Assembly (NCBI GenBank): GCA_037954325.1
Contig: JBBMNZ010000006.1
Coordinates: forward strand, 4,246,001 to 4,310,000
DNA length: 64,000 nt
Direction: 5' to 3'
Source: Fistularia commersonii
Taxonomy: Eukaryota; Chordata; Actinopteri; Syngnathiformes; Fistulariidae
The notes under the pieces were generated by a model, which worked only from the letters and a program-made list of their open reading frames with translations, did not search any database and was not told the origin of the DNA. Positions 12,329 to 22,269 of the stretch are shown here, piece by piece. Both the position numbers and the translations under genes were made by a program. Within the stretch, counting starts at the first letter, position 1, and each line of letters begins with the position of its first letter.

Positions 12329-12496
12329 CGCCAAAGTTTTTTTTCCAGTTGCAGGGCACTTTACATTTCATCTTCTTCATCTGCTGGTCACATGACCCCT
12401 CTCTAAACCCTGCTCCACAGTCTCCGTTGCTAGGGACACAGTTTCCATAGCGCCAGTCAGTGCATTCTGACCCAGACTGGGAGGGTTTGTTCTTCT
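12329..12496 (-). CDS. mdk: midkine exon 3: N-terminal heparin-binding domain
   Basis: Acceptor TTTTCTCCGCAG, donor GTAATAC. The exon is exactly 168 nt, the conserved length for this family exon, and is phase 1 at both ends. It encodes a basic lead (KNKPSQSG) and the N-domain with six cysteines in the motifs SECTDW, GNCVPS, GDCGAG, GSCDQ, MKCK and VPCNWKKNFG. The pattern CGAGFREG...C...KCK(V)PCNWKK is diagnostic of midkine/pleiotrophin. The step from GSC to MKCK is short, as in midkine; pleiotrophin has extra residues there. Confidence 0.95.
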
Positions 12497-13804
12497 CTGC
12501 GGAGAAAATAAAGATATAGTGTTACACATTTCACAGCTGCATATGCCCCTCCATTGGGGGGCACTAAAGTCACTTGAAGCCCAGTTAAACCTGACAGGTT
12601 CTTGACTTCTGGTATGATTAGTTTGGCCGATTGCTCATCTGTTTTTGGAAACAATGACTCATATTCTTTTTATGACATTTTTAAAGTATATGAATTTTCC
12701 ATAGACTCAATGGTATAAAGATAGTTTGTTCTAAACTTGTTTATCCTGATATGGTGGTGACACAGGAACAAAACAGCATTCAGGGCCTAAATGTTTTTGT
12801 CTTATTTATTTGTTATTATTTTATTGTTTTTGCAGAGTACACTGGCACCACCTCTTTCCAGATCTCTCCTTCAAAAAAAAGACTGGATGGCATTTGCCTG
12901 ATATAAAAATTTTACTTTTGTGGTGACTAATTGTGCATTTCAGTGATATAAAAAAAACATTGCTGCAAGAGCAGGATTCAAGGTATGGGGCCATTCAATT
13001 AATACAGGGTACCATAAATTATACAATGGAACAAACAAGGAAAAGCACAGATGTAACACAGGATTCATTGTTTGGTAACAAACCCCTCTGTGAAAACAAG
13101 GCCCGGCTGTATAATTGAATAATAACTACAAGTGTTCTTCCTATTTTCATTTTTCCTTTTTTTTTTGTTAAATTAAACAACAACTGTGTTGTTTTTGTCA
13201 AACAGGGACAGTAAATGTCTTTCTCTCATTTTGTCTTCACACTGCTGTGGGAGATATCCAGACTTCCCTCCCCGACCACCACCCTTAGTGAAGGGGAACA
13301 TTTCCAATAGAATTCGATTGAAATACCCAGGGGCAAATGAAGCTTCTTCAGTCACTGCAGGTTCTTGCTCAATATAGATATTACATGATAATAACAAGAT
13401 AAACCGCCATCCAAACATTTTTGATTGAAGTGGGAAGTTGTCTCTAGTCAGCCCAACAAACCATCAATTTCAAAGTGCCGACCTTGTTAGGATTAGCCGT
13501 TCTTGTCTCTCACAGAGTTGCAGTTCAACCACATGTTCGTGGCAGAGTTGTTTGATCCGGCCTTTTTTGCCCATTTATTTATTTATTTGTCGACAAAAGC
13601 CCCTTGATTTCACGCGTGGATATGAAAATGCATTTTCTGGCTGAAAACTTACACAAAAAGAGACTGCAAAAAGTGTTTCCTTTGTCAGCGTTAGGTTTGA
13701 GAAATGGTGAAAAGAAGAGATTGTCTGCAGAATCAGAATCAGTCGGTCACTGAGGATGAGAGCGATGAACACGTTAAGAAGATGGTCCAGAGAGAGAGCA
13801 GGTG

Positions 13805-13905
<101 letters not shown>

Positions 13906-13959
13906 TATTCATATTTATTTATTTATCAATATTAGTCTATGCCATGCGAGACACAGTGT

Positions 13960-14370
13960 TAGGGCTGGGCTTGCAGCCGTGCATAGGCGTAGTGCCAGTT
14001 TAGGGAAAACCTTAAAGCTGGAGCTTCGGTCTCCCTGGTTGGCATGGCATTGCGCTCACTGCCATCACGTTCACCTTCATTCATTCATGTTTCCTGTGTC
14101 ATCTTTCTCTTTTCTTTCTCCGTTTCATGTGCCACCTCTACCCTTATGCTCTCAGTCATCAACTTCAACTCTTACTTGGTCTTTCTTTTGGCTGCATCCT
14201 TCATCTCTCTTGTTGGTGTAGGGCAGTGCCTCTTGCCTGCCCGCCCACCTATCCCCAACCGGGCTTCTATTGTTAATTTATGCTAGTGCCTTCCGCCTGG
14301 CTGCCCCTACCCAAGCTGATTCTCTCTCGGACAAGTTTGGATTCCGCCACCCAGGGCCGGCTCGTCCCCT
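13960..14370. other. unassigned C/T-rich block
   Basis: More GC-rich than the rest of the intron, with no recognisable family. It adjoins the tandem repeat and may be part of the same inserted element. Confidence 0.3.
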
Positions 14371-14625
14371 GCGGCCAGAGTTCGCCCAACACCATGGCGC
14401 AGTGGCATGCCCAAACCCCATTGGAGTCCTCCTGACGCCACCGCTTAGAGCCCAGCTTCCGACCATTGCCCAGAGTTCTCCGGGTACCAAATCCCAGTGG
14501 TTCAGCCATCCTCAGAAACCCAGTTGAGATCAAAGTCCTCCCGACTCCAACGCTGCAACTCATCGTCCAGCTGCTCACATTGGCCAGAGTTCTCCTGAGG
14601 CCAACCGCTTCAAAACCTTTGTCAG
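14371..14625. repeat. degenerate GC-rich tandem repeat, unit about 95-115 bp
   Basis: GGCCAGAGTTCGCCCAACACC (14371), GCCCAGAGTTCTCCGGGTACC (14468) and GGCCAGAGTTCTCCTGAGGCC (14582) head successive units. Each of the first two goes on through CAGTGG, an AGTCCTCC-GAC motif and CC(A)-CGCT. Open frames here on both strands reflect this periodicity, not a gene. Confidence 0.65.
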
Positions 14626-14817
14626 TCACTGTACCTAACAACCAGACTGATAGTTTACTCACCTGTTTATACCCTAAATGTTTTGGTGCAGAGTTGTGTC
14701 TGCGTGTGGGTTGAACCAGAGTCTATAACCCCCAGGCAAACAAAACTGCACCAAACCCAATGAAATCTCTGTATGGACAGGCTCAATAGTTATTGGACAG
14801 CATCACTACTGCAACAT

Positions 14818-14985
14818 TCATTCTTTCATTATGTTTACCGCTTATCCTGCAGGCAGGGCCACTTGGCTGCTGGAGTCTATCCTAACTGTCATTGGGGAAT
14901 AGGCACGGTTCACCCTGGACCGGTCACTGGTCGATTGCAGCGCCAGACATAGAGACATACAACCATTCACTCTCTCACTCAAATA
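14818..14985 (-). repeat. SINE-like dispersed repeat with (AATG)n tail
   Basis: ATTCATTCTTTCATTATG, then ACCGCTTATCCTGCAGGCAG, CACCCTGGACCGGTCACTGG, and CATAGAGACATACAACCATT. Same family as 8705-8945; reads from the tail on the plus strand. An RTE fragment abuts its right end. Confidence 0.7.
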
Positions 14986-14994
14986 CGATATGGA

Positions 14995-15515
14995 TATATA
15001 TCAGGCGAAAAAAGGCCAGAATTAAACGAGAGAAAAGTGTCAGGGGTACTACGCAATAGAAGACTGTAAACCAGAATAAAAGGAAATATGTAAAAGACAG
15101 TGGTGAGACCAGCCATGCTGTATGGTCTAGAAACAGTGATGAGGACAAAAATTAAGGAGGCAGAGTTGGAGGTCACAGAGATGAAGATGTTGAGGTTCTC
15201 TTTGGGAGTGACCAGGATGGATAGGATCAAGAATGAGTACATCAGAGGGACTGTACATGTTAGATGTTTTGGAGAGGTCAGAGAAGCCAGGCTGAGATGG
15301 TTCGGTCATGTACAAAGGAGGGACAGTGAATATATTGGTAGACGGATGCTGGAATTGGAGCTCCCAGACAGGAGGTCCTAGAAGAAGACCTATTTATGTA
15401 TTTATGGATGTAGTGACAGAGGATATGAAATTAGTTGGTGTGACAGAGGAGGATACAGAGAATTCATAAGGTGGAGAAGGGAAAAGCCAAAAGGAAAAGA
15501 AGAATTTTCTTGCTT
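14995..15515 (+). mobile_element. RTE-clade LINE, 3' end only
   Basis: Encodes the C-terminal end of the RTE polymerase, for example VRPAMLYGLETVMRTK, EMKMLRFSLGVTRMDRI, CFGEVREARLRWFGHVQRR and YIGRRMLELELP. It ends GGGAAAAGCCAAAAGGAAA without the long GAA tail. A one-base loss after CFGE and a premature stop mark it as dead. It lies in a midkine intron, opposite to the gene. Confidence 0.9.
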
Positions 15516-15877
15516 TATGGCTGATGTCTTCACACCTTCATAGCAAATATATAGAACTTGATCATTTAATTACCCTGAAAGACCTTTGTTTGACTTTCAA
15601 AATAATTCATAAGGCTGCACTGCCTAAATAGCAGACCTTTGTGCAACCCTGCTAAATCTTTGTGCACATGTGCACATGTGCTTTACCTGTTTTACCATAT
15701 GATATCTATTCTCAGTGACTATCGGATTAGCTTTAGCTAAACCTGATATAAAGCATGTCTGGAAAATTGATTGGTTTCCTTGAAAAATGAACAAAATACA
15801 TCTAAATAAATCTAAATTAGTGTTTTGCATATCAAGATGAACTTGGTAGCAGAAAAGCCTGAGGAACAAAATCTTAC

Positions 15878-15954
15878 CTTTGTTGGACTTGCCTCCTGCC
15901 ACGGTGATGGTGGTATGAGTGACCATCAGCAGCAGCAGCAGCACAGTCTTCATC
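15878..15954 (-). CDS. mdk: midkine exon 2: start codon and signal peptide
   Basis: The ATG is at 15953-15951, directly after a polypyrimidine tract and a CAG-like acceptor (AG at 15956-15955), so only one untranslated base precedes it in this exon. The 25 complete codons begin MKTVLLLLLMV, a textbook signal peptide with probable cleavage after about residue 19-20 (TVAG), followed by a short basic linker (GGKSNK). The donor is GTAAGAT at 15877, phase 1. The start was chosen because an upstream in-frame ATG-like extension lies beyond the acceptor, in the intron. The protein is directed to the secretory pathway. Confidence 0.92.
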
Positions 15955-15956
15955 CT

Positions 15957-17860
15957 ACAAGGAAAAAAAAAACATAAAACACAGAGCATTTGGAAAAGAT
16001 GATTATTTAAAAGGTTGGCATTTAATGTTGACCCCCAGGTCTGGGGTAATTCAGCTAGGAATCATTAGTTGCTGTTCTCAACAGCACCATTAATGGCTGG
16101 TAAGAGCCCGACTGGGGACACCGGCCACAACTCTCCCTGTTGTTGTGCATCGACAGGAGCACGTTGGATGGTTTCATTAACTCCGGATCATAGATGGAAA
16201 AAGATAATTAAAGTTTCAAGTTGGATTTACTGAAACAAAATTAAATCTTTGACTTCAACAACCACATGAAGCCTTCTCCTGATTGACCAAGATTTAGAAA
16301 CAAGTATTTATTGATTTGTCAATGATTTTCATGACCGTTTAGACCATTTTTGTGTCATTGTGAAACTGATCTTTCACCCTTTGGACAATTATTGTCAAAA
16401 TTAGTCCCATCAGAGGTCAATGTGTCATATGCTTTTGAGTTTTGGTGATGATTTGATGATCCTAAACTTTGACAAACATTTTCTGATTGGTTTATACTCA
16501 TGACACAGTGGACATTTGAGCCGGATTTTGAAATATGACTTCCATAATTGAAAAAAATAAAATAATACATTTTAGTTACTGTACGTTACACAATAAAAGG
16601 CCTTTTATGTTCTTCAAAACCCTTCGGGTTTATCAGTGTTACCCTTTTAAGATGAAAAAGAAAAAAATTCACTCACACACACATGCCCATATCCTCATTC
16701 CTGAAGACAAGCACAGACCTAATGTTTTCCAGGGGGGTTGTCACAGTTTTTCTCTTTGTGACTCACTAAGTCAGAGTGTAAGCAAAGCAGGGGTACGTGA
16801 ATATGTGTTTGTGTCGGGATGTGTGAAGGGGTCTGGATTGGAGCATTCACATACCATCCGGTATGCAATTATACACTCCTCTCTAATAACTTGTCCGGGG
16901 ACTGAAGTTGAAAAGCTTTGCGGCAGGATCCCATGAGGAAGACTGCACCGGTCTTTCCCTGGATCAACAGTATTAGCAGGGAAAGGCATAAAAATATCAT
17001 GAGGCAGTAAAGCTGGAATCAGGACTGCAGATTCCAGCCGTCTCGCTTGCACATGATTTGATTCAAACCGGTAGACTCCCAGCTGTTCTGGTAATTAAGG
17101 AAAAAAACTCAATGCTAGCTCACAGTTTGCCCATTTTCAACTGATCATGAGATAAATCTTGCGCTCTCCTCAACCCACGGAGTCCCATTAAGGCCCGAGG
17201 TGACGGCCAGAGGTCAGCTTCTTTGTGTTCGGTCAGCACTGACAAACGACCAGAGGAGGTTAGAGGTCAATAACAATTTGGCCCGCTCTCCTGCTTTCAT
17301 GAAAAGTGGAATGTTTGGCTGAACATCACGTGTTCCAGCAGGTCCCGCGGGGGCCGAGTCTGTCTAATAACCATGTCTTCTGGGTCAACACATTTCCTTT
17401 CACCGGATTCCAGCGGGCTTTTATGTAATTGGCACAGAAAAATAAAACTGGTCAAAGACAAATAAAGGCACAATTTCAACCGTGAGGCTGTGGGTTCATT
17501 TAATGGGACATTTAAAATGTGGAGCAGGGCAGCAGCAAGTGCATTTTCACTTCCTCCATACACACTTTAGTTATATCAGCAAAAAAAAAAAAAAATTATA
17601 AAAAGCTATGAATTTGTCATAGTGCTGCCTTATAGTTAAACAAAATTCAGCAAATTGGACAAAAAACAGTACTATTTGATATGTGCACTGATTAGACTTC
17701 GCGATTGATTATGCAACTCATGTTTTGATTCAGATGCATTGGTTGCTAAAACCCAATCTATGGCTAATGATAAAACAAGGATACAAAAACTATTGCTTCA
17801 AAAATGAAAATGAGACAGAAAAGGAAACATAGAAACTGCTTAGAAATACACAAAACATCT
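15957..17860. other. upstream side of midkine exon 2 (probable intron 1)
   Basis: No coding exon recognised. The stretch 17140-17560 has balanced composition with many short transcription-factor-like motifs and no repeat signature, unlike its surroundings; the half-site cluster lies in it. The remainder is AT-rich and unassigned. Confidence 0.45.
17198..17269 (+). promoter_or_regulatory. cluster of nuclear-receptor half-sites including a DR1
   Basis: Within 72 bp the plus strand reads AGGTGA (17198), AGGTCA (17211), GGTCAG (17231) and AGGTTA-g-AGGTCA (17257-17269, a direct repeat with 1-bp spacing). DR1 elements bind RXR heterodimers, COUP-TF, HNF4 or PPAR. Midkine was discovered as a retinoic-acid-responsive gene, and this site lies 1.3 kb upstream of its first coding exon. 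The function is inferred. Confidence 0.35.
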
Positions 17861-17871
17861 AGCCAGCAATA

Positions 17872-18511
17872 GTCGCTTTCAGACAGAAAAGTTCAAAGAA
17901 CCATCCAGTTCAAATTTCATTCAATGAGCCACCCTCTCAGGGTAACCTTTTAGTTTTGCATTTGCACAGGCAACGAAGGACCACAGTAGCAATCGGACTG
18001 ACACAAGTGTCTGTGACATGTACTTTAAGCATCAGATTAAAAAAAACAAACATCTGCGAAGAAGAGGAAGACAGCCTGGACACCATCAAGAGTGAAGTTG
18101 CCTCAGAATTCATGTTCTTCATCTCGGGAATAATAACAACGAACAATCAAATGGGTTTAAGTCTCAGGAAAAACCCAAACATTAGCTGTACTTATTTTGA
18201 CCACTTCATTGGTCCATTGTTGCAAGATGCAAGAAAACAGCTGACCAGTGACCACATTAGTTTTTAGAAATGGTTCAAGAAGTATCTAGTAATGGGCATG
18301 GCTTGTGAGTGCTACCAATCACCAAGAACCTATTTCATATGGGTTCCTGTGGAACTATAAAAAGAAGCTGTCTCATAGTAGCCGCTAAAATGGTTCTAGG
18401 AACTGAGTTCTCTGGGCCCTAGTTTCTATGTTGTCTGAACACACAAATGAAAAACCTAGGTCCTATCATGGTTTCAGGAACTGTAAAAATTTGCTCCAGT
18501 GTGAAAGGGGC
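17872..18511. mobile_element. DNA element with short terminal inverted repeats
   Basis: The left end GTCGCTTTCAGAC and the inverse of the right end, GCCCCTTTCACAC, pair imperfectly; both are bordered by TA. The right part (18265-18500) has a diverged relative at 60740-60965 in the same orientation. No transposase is recognisable, so it is a non-autonomous element of uncertain superfamily. Confidence 0.5.
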
Positions 18512-19890
18512 TATTGTGTCACTGTGCACAAAACAGAATCAACAAATTCAAAAGTTTTTGTAACTGGTCAGTGTTGGAGAAACATGCAAATCGTCCACAG
18601 AAGAAAATGGCTGCTGAAGAAAAGTTAAGGTATGATTGACATATTAAGAAGCTGAGAATAGAAATAAAGTCCTTCAGAAGGACGACACACATTGCCAAAG
18701 GAGTTGTGGTAGAACGCTTTAATCTGAAATGGAAATACAGGAATATAGATGTCCAAATGCTTAATTTACATAGACAACCAAAACAGTGTCGGTCTCAGTC
18801 ACCACAACAAGTGATTTAGTGGCTCTAGCAGAGCATTAAGGCTCATTGAACTTCTTTCAGCTTAGGTAGTTTGAAGTACATTCAACAGTTGTCTGTCAGC
18901 AGTTGTAATTTAAACATATCAACAACCCATCGGTCAACGTTTGCTTTGGCAATTTAACACCAGATACACTGGAGGCATGGCAAACAAGTTAGACCGCGTC
19001 AGGTCACGAGCAATATTTGAGGAGGTCAACCTCTGTCAGAAAACTGATGGATTTGTGACCTGACAAACTTTTTTATTGAAAAGGAGCCAGAAAAATACAA
19101 GCCATATACATGATGTAGATAGACTCTCATCCTTTGTTGAGCCAATTGCCCCAATAGGCAGTAAAGAGTAAACCCTTAGAACTGCCTTTTGGGGGATGCG
19201 CTACAAGATCAGGAGAAAAATCACCCTCAATATGTATATCAGAACTAGTTATTTTTATTAATTCTAAAGGAAAAGCCCACATTTGATCAAAAGTAAAACG
19301 AAACCCAATTAATATTATCACAAATAATAGTTCCCTACTATCTCTTCTGGCTGATCAGTACCTGGGGTACTTTAAGCAATTCATGCCATTTTTCTTCTTT
19401 TTTTTTTTGTTAATTTTTTTTATTTGTAATTTATTGAACATGTAATTTGGATGACATAAAGACAATCGCAAAAACAATGCCATTCAATATCTGTTGCCAG
19501 CTCTACTTTGTTGAGAGGATATTGAATCTCCTGGATCTCCATTGCACGTTCACAGCAGCTGTAGGTTCCGGCAAGAATCCACAAAGATGAATAAAGTAAA
19601 ATGACACAAGGATCCCCTGCGAGACATGATTTTGGCTCAACCGTCAGAGTTCCATGATCCTTGGCGCAGCAATTTCAGACACACTTATGGAATAAGTGGC
19701 CCATAGCACCACCTCACTCCCTGGCTGGCAACACGGGAGTTGATGTAAAGGGGTGAGTAAAGAATACGGCGCTCTGAACTTTGTAATAGTTTACTTTTAT
19801 ACATCGGTGTACTAGATTTATTGAGTAGTTATTTTGGGCTTGTTGTGACTGTACCCTACACAGGTTAAAGATGGTATTTCCTGCTTGGCC
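18512..19890. other. unassigned stretch
   Basis: No gene recognised. A minus-strand frame at 19321-19127 (64 residues) has protein-like composition but no family I can name and may be a retroelement fragment. Confidence 0.35.
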
Positions 19891-19899
19891 TTCTGCCTG

Positions 19900-20577
19900 T
19901 CGCACCTCCTCCATTGCACTTTGGATCAGATGCGGGTACCTCAGTTGCAGCCACCTTTCACTGATGTATCACCAGGTGGGGGCGGGGCAAGTGGCTTCTC
20001 AGGAACATCTCCCTACCACTCCCTGCATCTGACCCTACTGGGGTGTTTTGACCCCATCTGCTATCCTTCCTCCATACTCGCAACCAGAAGCTTGCCTTCT
20101 CTGCCTCATCTGCTAGCCGCAGCCTTGCCCCTGTTGTCCCTGTGGTGTGTAGTAGCTGGATCACTGACCAACCTACAAAGCCCCTGCACCTAACCTCCAC
20201 CAGGTGAATGGATGCTACCCACCCTGCCTTCCTGCACTCCTTTTCCAGCTCTGTGTACTTGAGCCGCTTTAGCTCATGTGCAGCCGGTATACCCTCTTCC
20301 CAGGGCACAGTCAACTTCCCACTTGGGAAGACGAGCTGCCTACCCAGGTCAACGTGCATCTTCCACGCCTTTCCAGGGCTCACCAGTGATCTTGACAGAC
20401 CCCTTTGTGGCTTCTGCTGGTTCTCTCCTGGTTGTACGAAGGAGACACTTGTGGGTTGGCTGTTCGAGGTGTTAGCAGCTGCTCTGCCAGCTTCCTCAGC
20501 AGTTGATTGTGCCGCTATCTAGGGTGTCCCTGTGAGAGTGCCACTGGAGGGTGCCATCCACTTGCACCATGTTCAGG
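19900..20577 (-). mobile_element. RLE-type non-LTR retroelement, C-terminal endonuclease part
   Basis: The minus-strand frame (20383-19958) reads VDLGRQLVFPSGKLTVPWEE, then KRLKYTELEKECRKAGW, VEVRCRGFVGWS and FWLRVWRKDSRWG. This is the restriction-like endonuclease region found C-terminal to the reverse transcriptase in R4/Hero-like elements; the expected RPD residues before the LTVPWE block are deleted. It continues the element at 21072-22265, split by an LTR. Confidence 0.6.
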
Positions 20578-21071
20578 TGTCAGGGTTCACACCTGATCCC
20601 AATTGTAATCGGCACCAGCTGCAGCAGATGCCGCTAATCAAGATCCCTATAAAGGGCAGCGGCACGCTCTGCCTGGGCTGGGAGATTGTGGCTTGCAGAC
20701 CCTTGCCACGACCGGGCCCCATCCCTGCCATTGTGGCTCTCAGATCACTGCAGAGCCCTGCCACGACCGGACCCCAGGTGTGACCTCTGTCCCCTCCCTC
20801 GTTACGACCAGACCTGGTCGGCAGGTGTAACCTCTGTCCCCTCCCGTAACCCGTCCAGTCTGCCACCCTGCCTGGGGTCCGTCCAGTCTGCAACCCGTCC
20901 TGGTGAGACCCAGCCTCCGCAGTCCCGTCTGCATCCCGTCCTTGTGAGACCCAGCCTCTGCAGTCCCGTCTGCAGCCCGTCCTGCCATTTCAACGCAATA
21001 AAAGTGCTTTCAACCCATCTCTGCTCTGAAGTGTGGTTCCCTGCTCGAGTCCGCCCCAGCGACTCGTGACA
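20578..21071 (+). mobile_element. solo LTR with internal minisatellite
   Basis: Starts TGTCAG and ends TGACA, i.e. TG...CA with a 5-bp inverted terminus. It has CCCTATAAAGGGCAGC (TATA) near 20649 and GCAATAAAAGTGC (poly(A) signal) near 20996, in the order U3-R-U5. It shares CAGCTGCAGCAG, the TATA block and the CTCGTGACA end with the 405-bp LTR at 45157. Two copies of a GTGAGACCCAGCCT-CTGCAGTCCC unit (about 20900-20985) lengthen it. It interrupts the RLE retroelement. No clean target duplication (TCAGG vs GACAG). No internal genes remain. Confidence 0.6.
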
Positions 21072-22265
21072 GACAGCTACTGTGGCGCCTTTTATTGTGT
21101 GGTCCCTGGACTCCTAAGCTTGAACACCACGCAACCCTTCTCTTGCTTGTACCCAAGGCCGACTGACTTCAGTGGAAGCTGGAGTGCATTCTTGCCGAAG
21201 AGTCCTGCATTGGAGAAACAGCAAGGGAGGCCGAACCATTTCCTAATGTACGTGTCAGCAATGCCTAACCTTGTGACTGTGGTAGATGGGATTTTACACA
21301 CTTTATGTGGCCACATCACACACTGGAATAGTGTGAACTAGTAGCGCCACAGTTTGAGTTTCCCAGGGAGTTGGCACCATCAATTCTTGCCAGGCCGTGG
21401 GCGAGCTGTTTTTCCACCAGCCTGCCCATTTGTCTGTGAAAGAGGTCAGCAGTGTACTCTCTACCTAGGCTTCTAATAGGCTCTGATAGTAGGGAGATCT
21501 TGCCACCACCTGCCATGAACACTCCTCACTCCTGATTGAAAGGCGCCGGGATTTAGCCGGCTTGATTATCATCCTTGCTCATCTAGGTGCTTGAGGAGTC
21601 TTGCTGTACATGGTGCTGTCTGTGGAATGCTTGTCACGTCATCCATATAGCTTATCAGCGCAGGAAGCCTGTCCCCAGATGGTAGTTCCCCCAACTACTT
21701 GTTGCGCTCCACAAAGAATGATCTCAAAGGCAGCCACAAAGAGTACTGGTGAAATTGCGCAGCCCATTGCGATGCCAACCTCCAGTTGTTGCCAGTTAAA
21801 GCCTTCAAGGGCGAAGCACATATAAACGTTACTGAAGTACTTGGCTATGATGGTACTGACGGATGTTTGAACTCTTGGCTTGCTGGATCTTGGATGAGTG
21901 TTCGATACATCCCAGGAACCCTGGAATCCCAGCCTTCTGGCAACTTGTGTCACTGTACCCGTTGTTCAAGAAGTTGGTAATGTACCTTGCAAGGACTAAG
22001 AAGAACAATTTCCCTTCCATGTTCAGGAACACAATGCTTCTGAACTGGTGGAGTCCAACTCTTTAGTAATAAATACACCGAGTGCCTGTTGCCACTCGGC
22101 TGGGATGGACCCCTTCTTTCAAATCACCCTCTTGAGCTTCCGCAAGATCACTTTCACTTGTGGACAGTTCTTGAAAAACTTATAGGAGAGCCCATTGGTT
22201 CCGGGTGCTGAAGCTGACCTAGTTTTGGCTTACACTTGGCAGGCTTGCAATGCAGCCAGCGTATC
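21072..22265 (-). mobile_element. RLE-type non-LTR retroelement, reverse-transcriptase part
   Basis: Minus-strand pieces in order: APGTNGLSYKFFKNCP (near 22200), EGKLFFLVLARYITNFL with CQKAGIPGFLGCIEH (22020-21880), WQQLEVGIAMGCAISPVLF (RT motif B, near 21770), SYMDDVTS (catalytic motif C, near 21650, frame-shifted) and YIRKWFGLPCCFSNAGLFGK (near 21240). The pattern is that of R4/Hero-like elements; the clade is given from memory. It is inactivated by frameshifts and stops. Confidence 0.65.
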
Positions 22266-22269
22266 CTGA

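Noticed and set aside
14273..14662. A 129-codon minus-strand gene
   Set aside because: The frame comes from a GC-rich tandem repeat; no family resemblance or splice signals.
20686..20993. Arg/Gly-rich and Pro-rich frames on both strands
   Set aside because: They translate the LTR's internal minisatellite.
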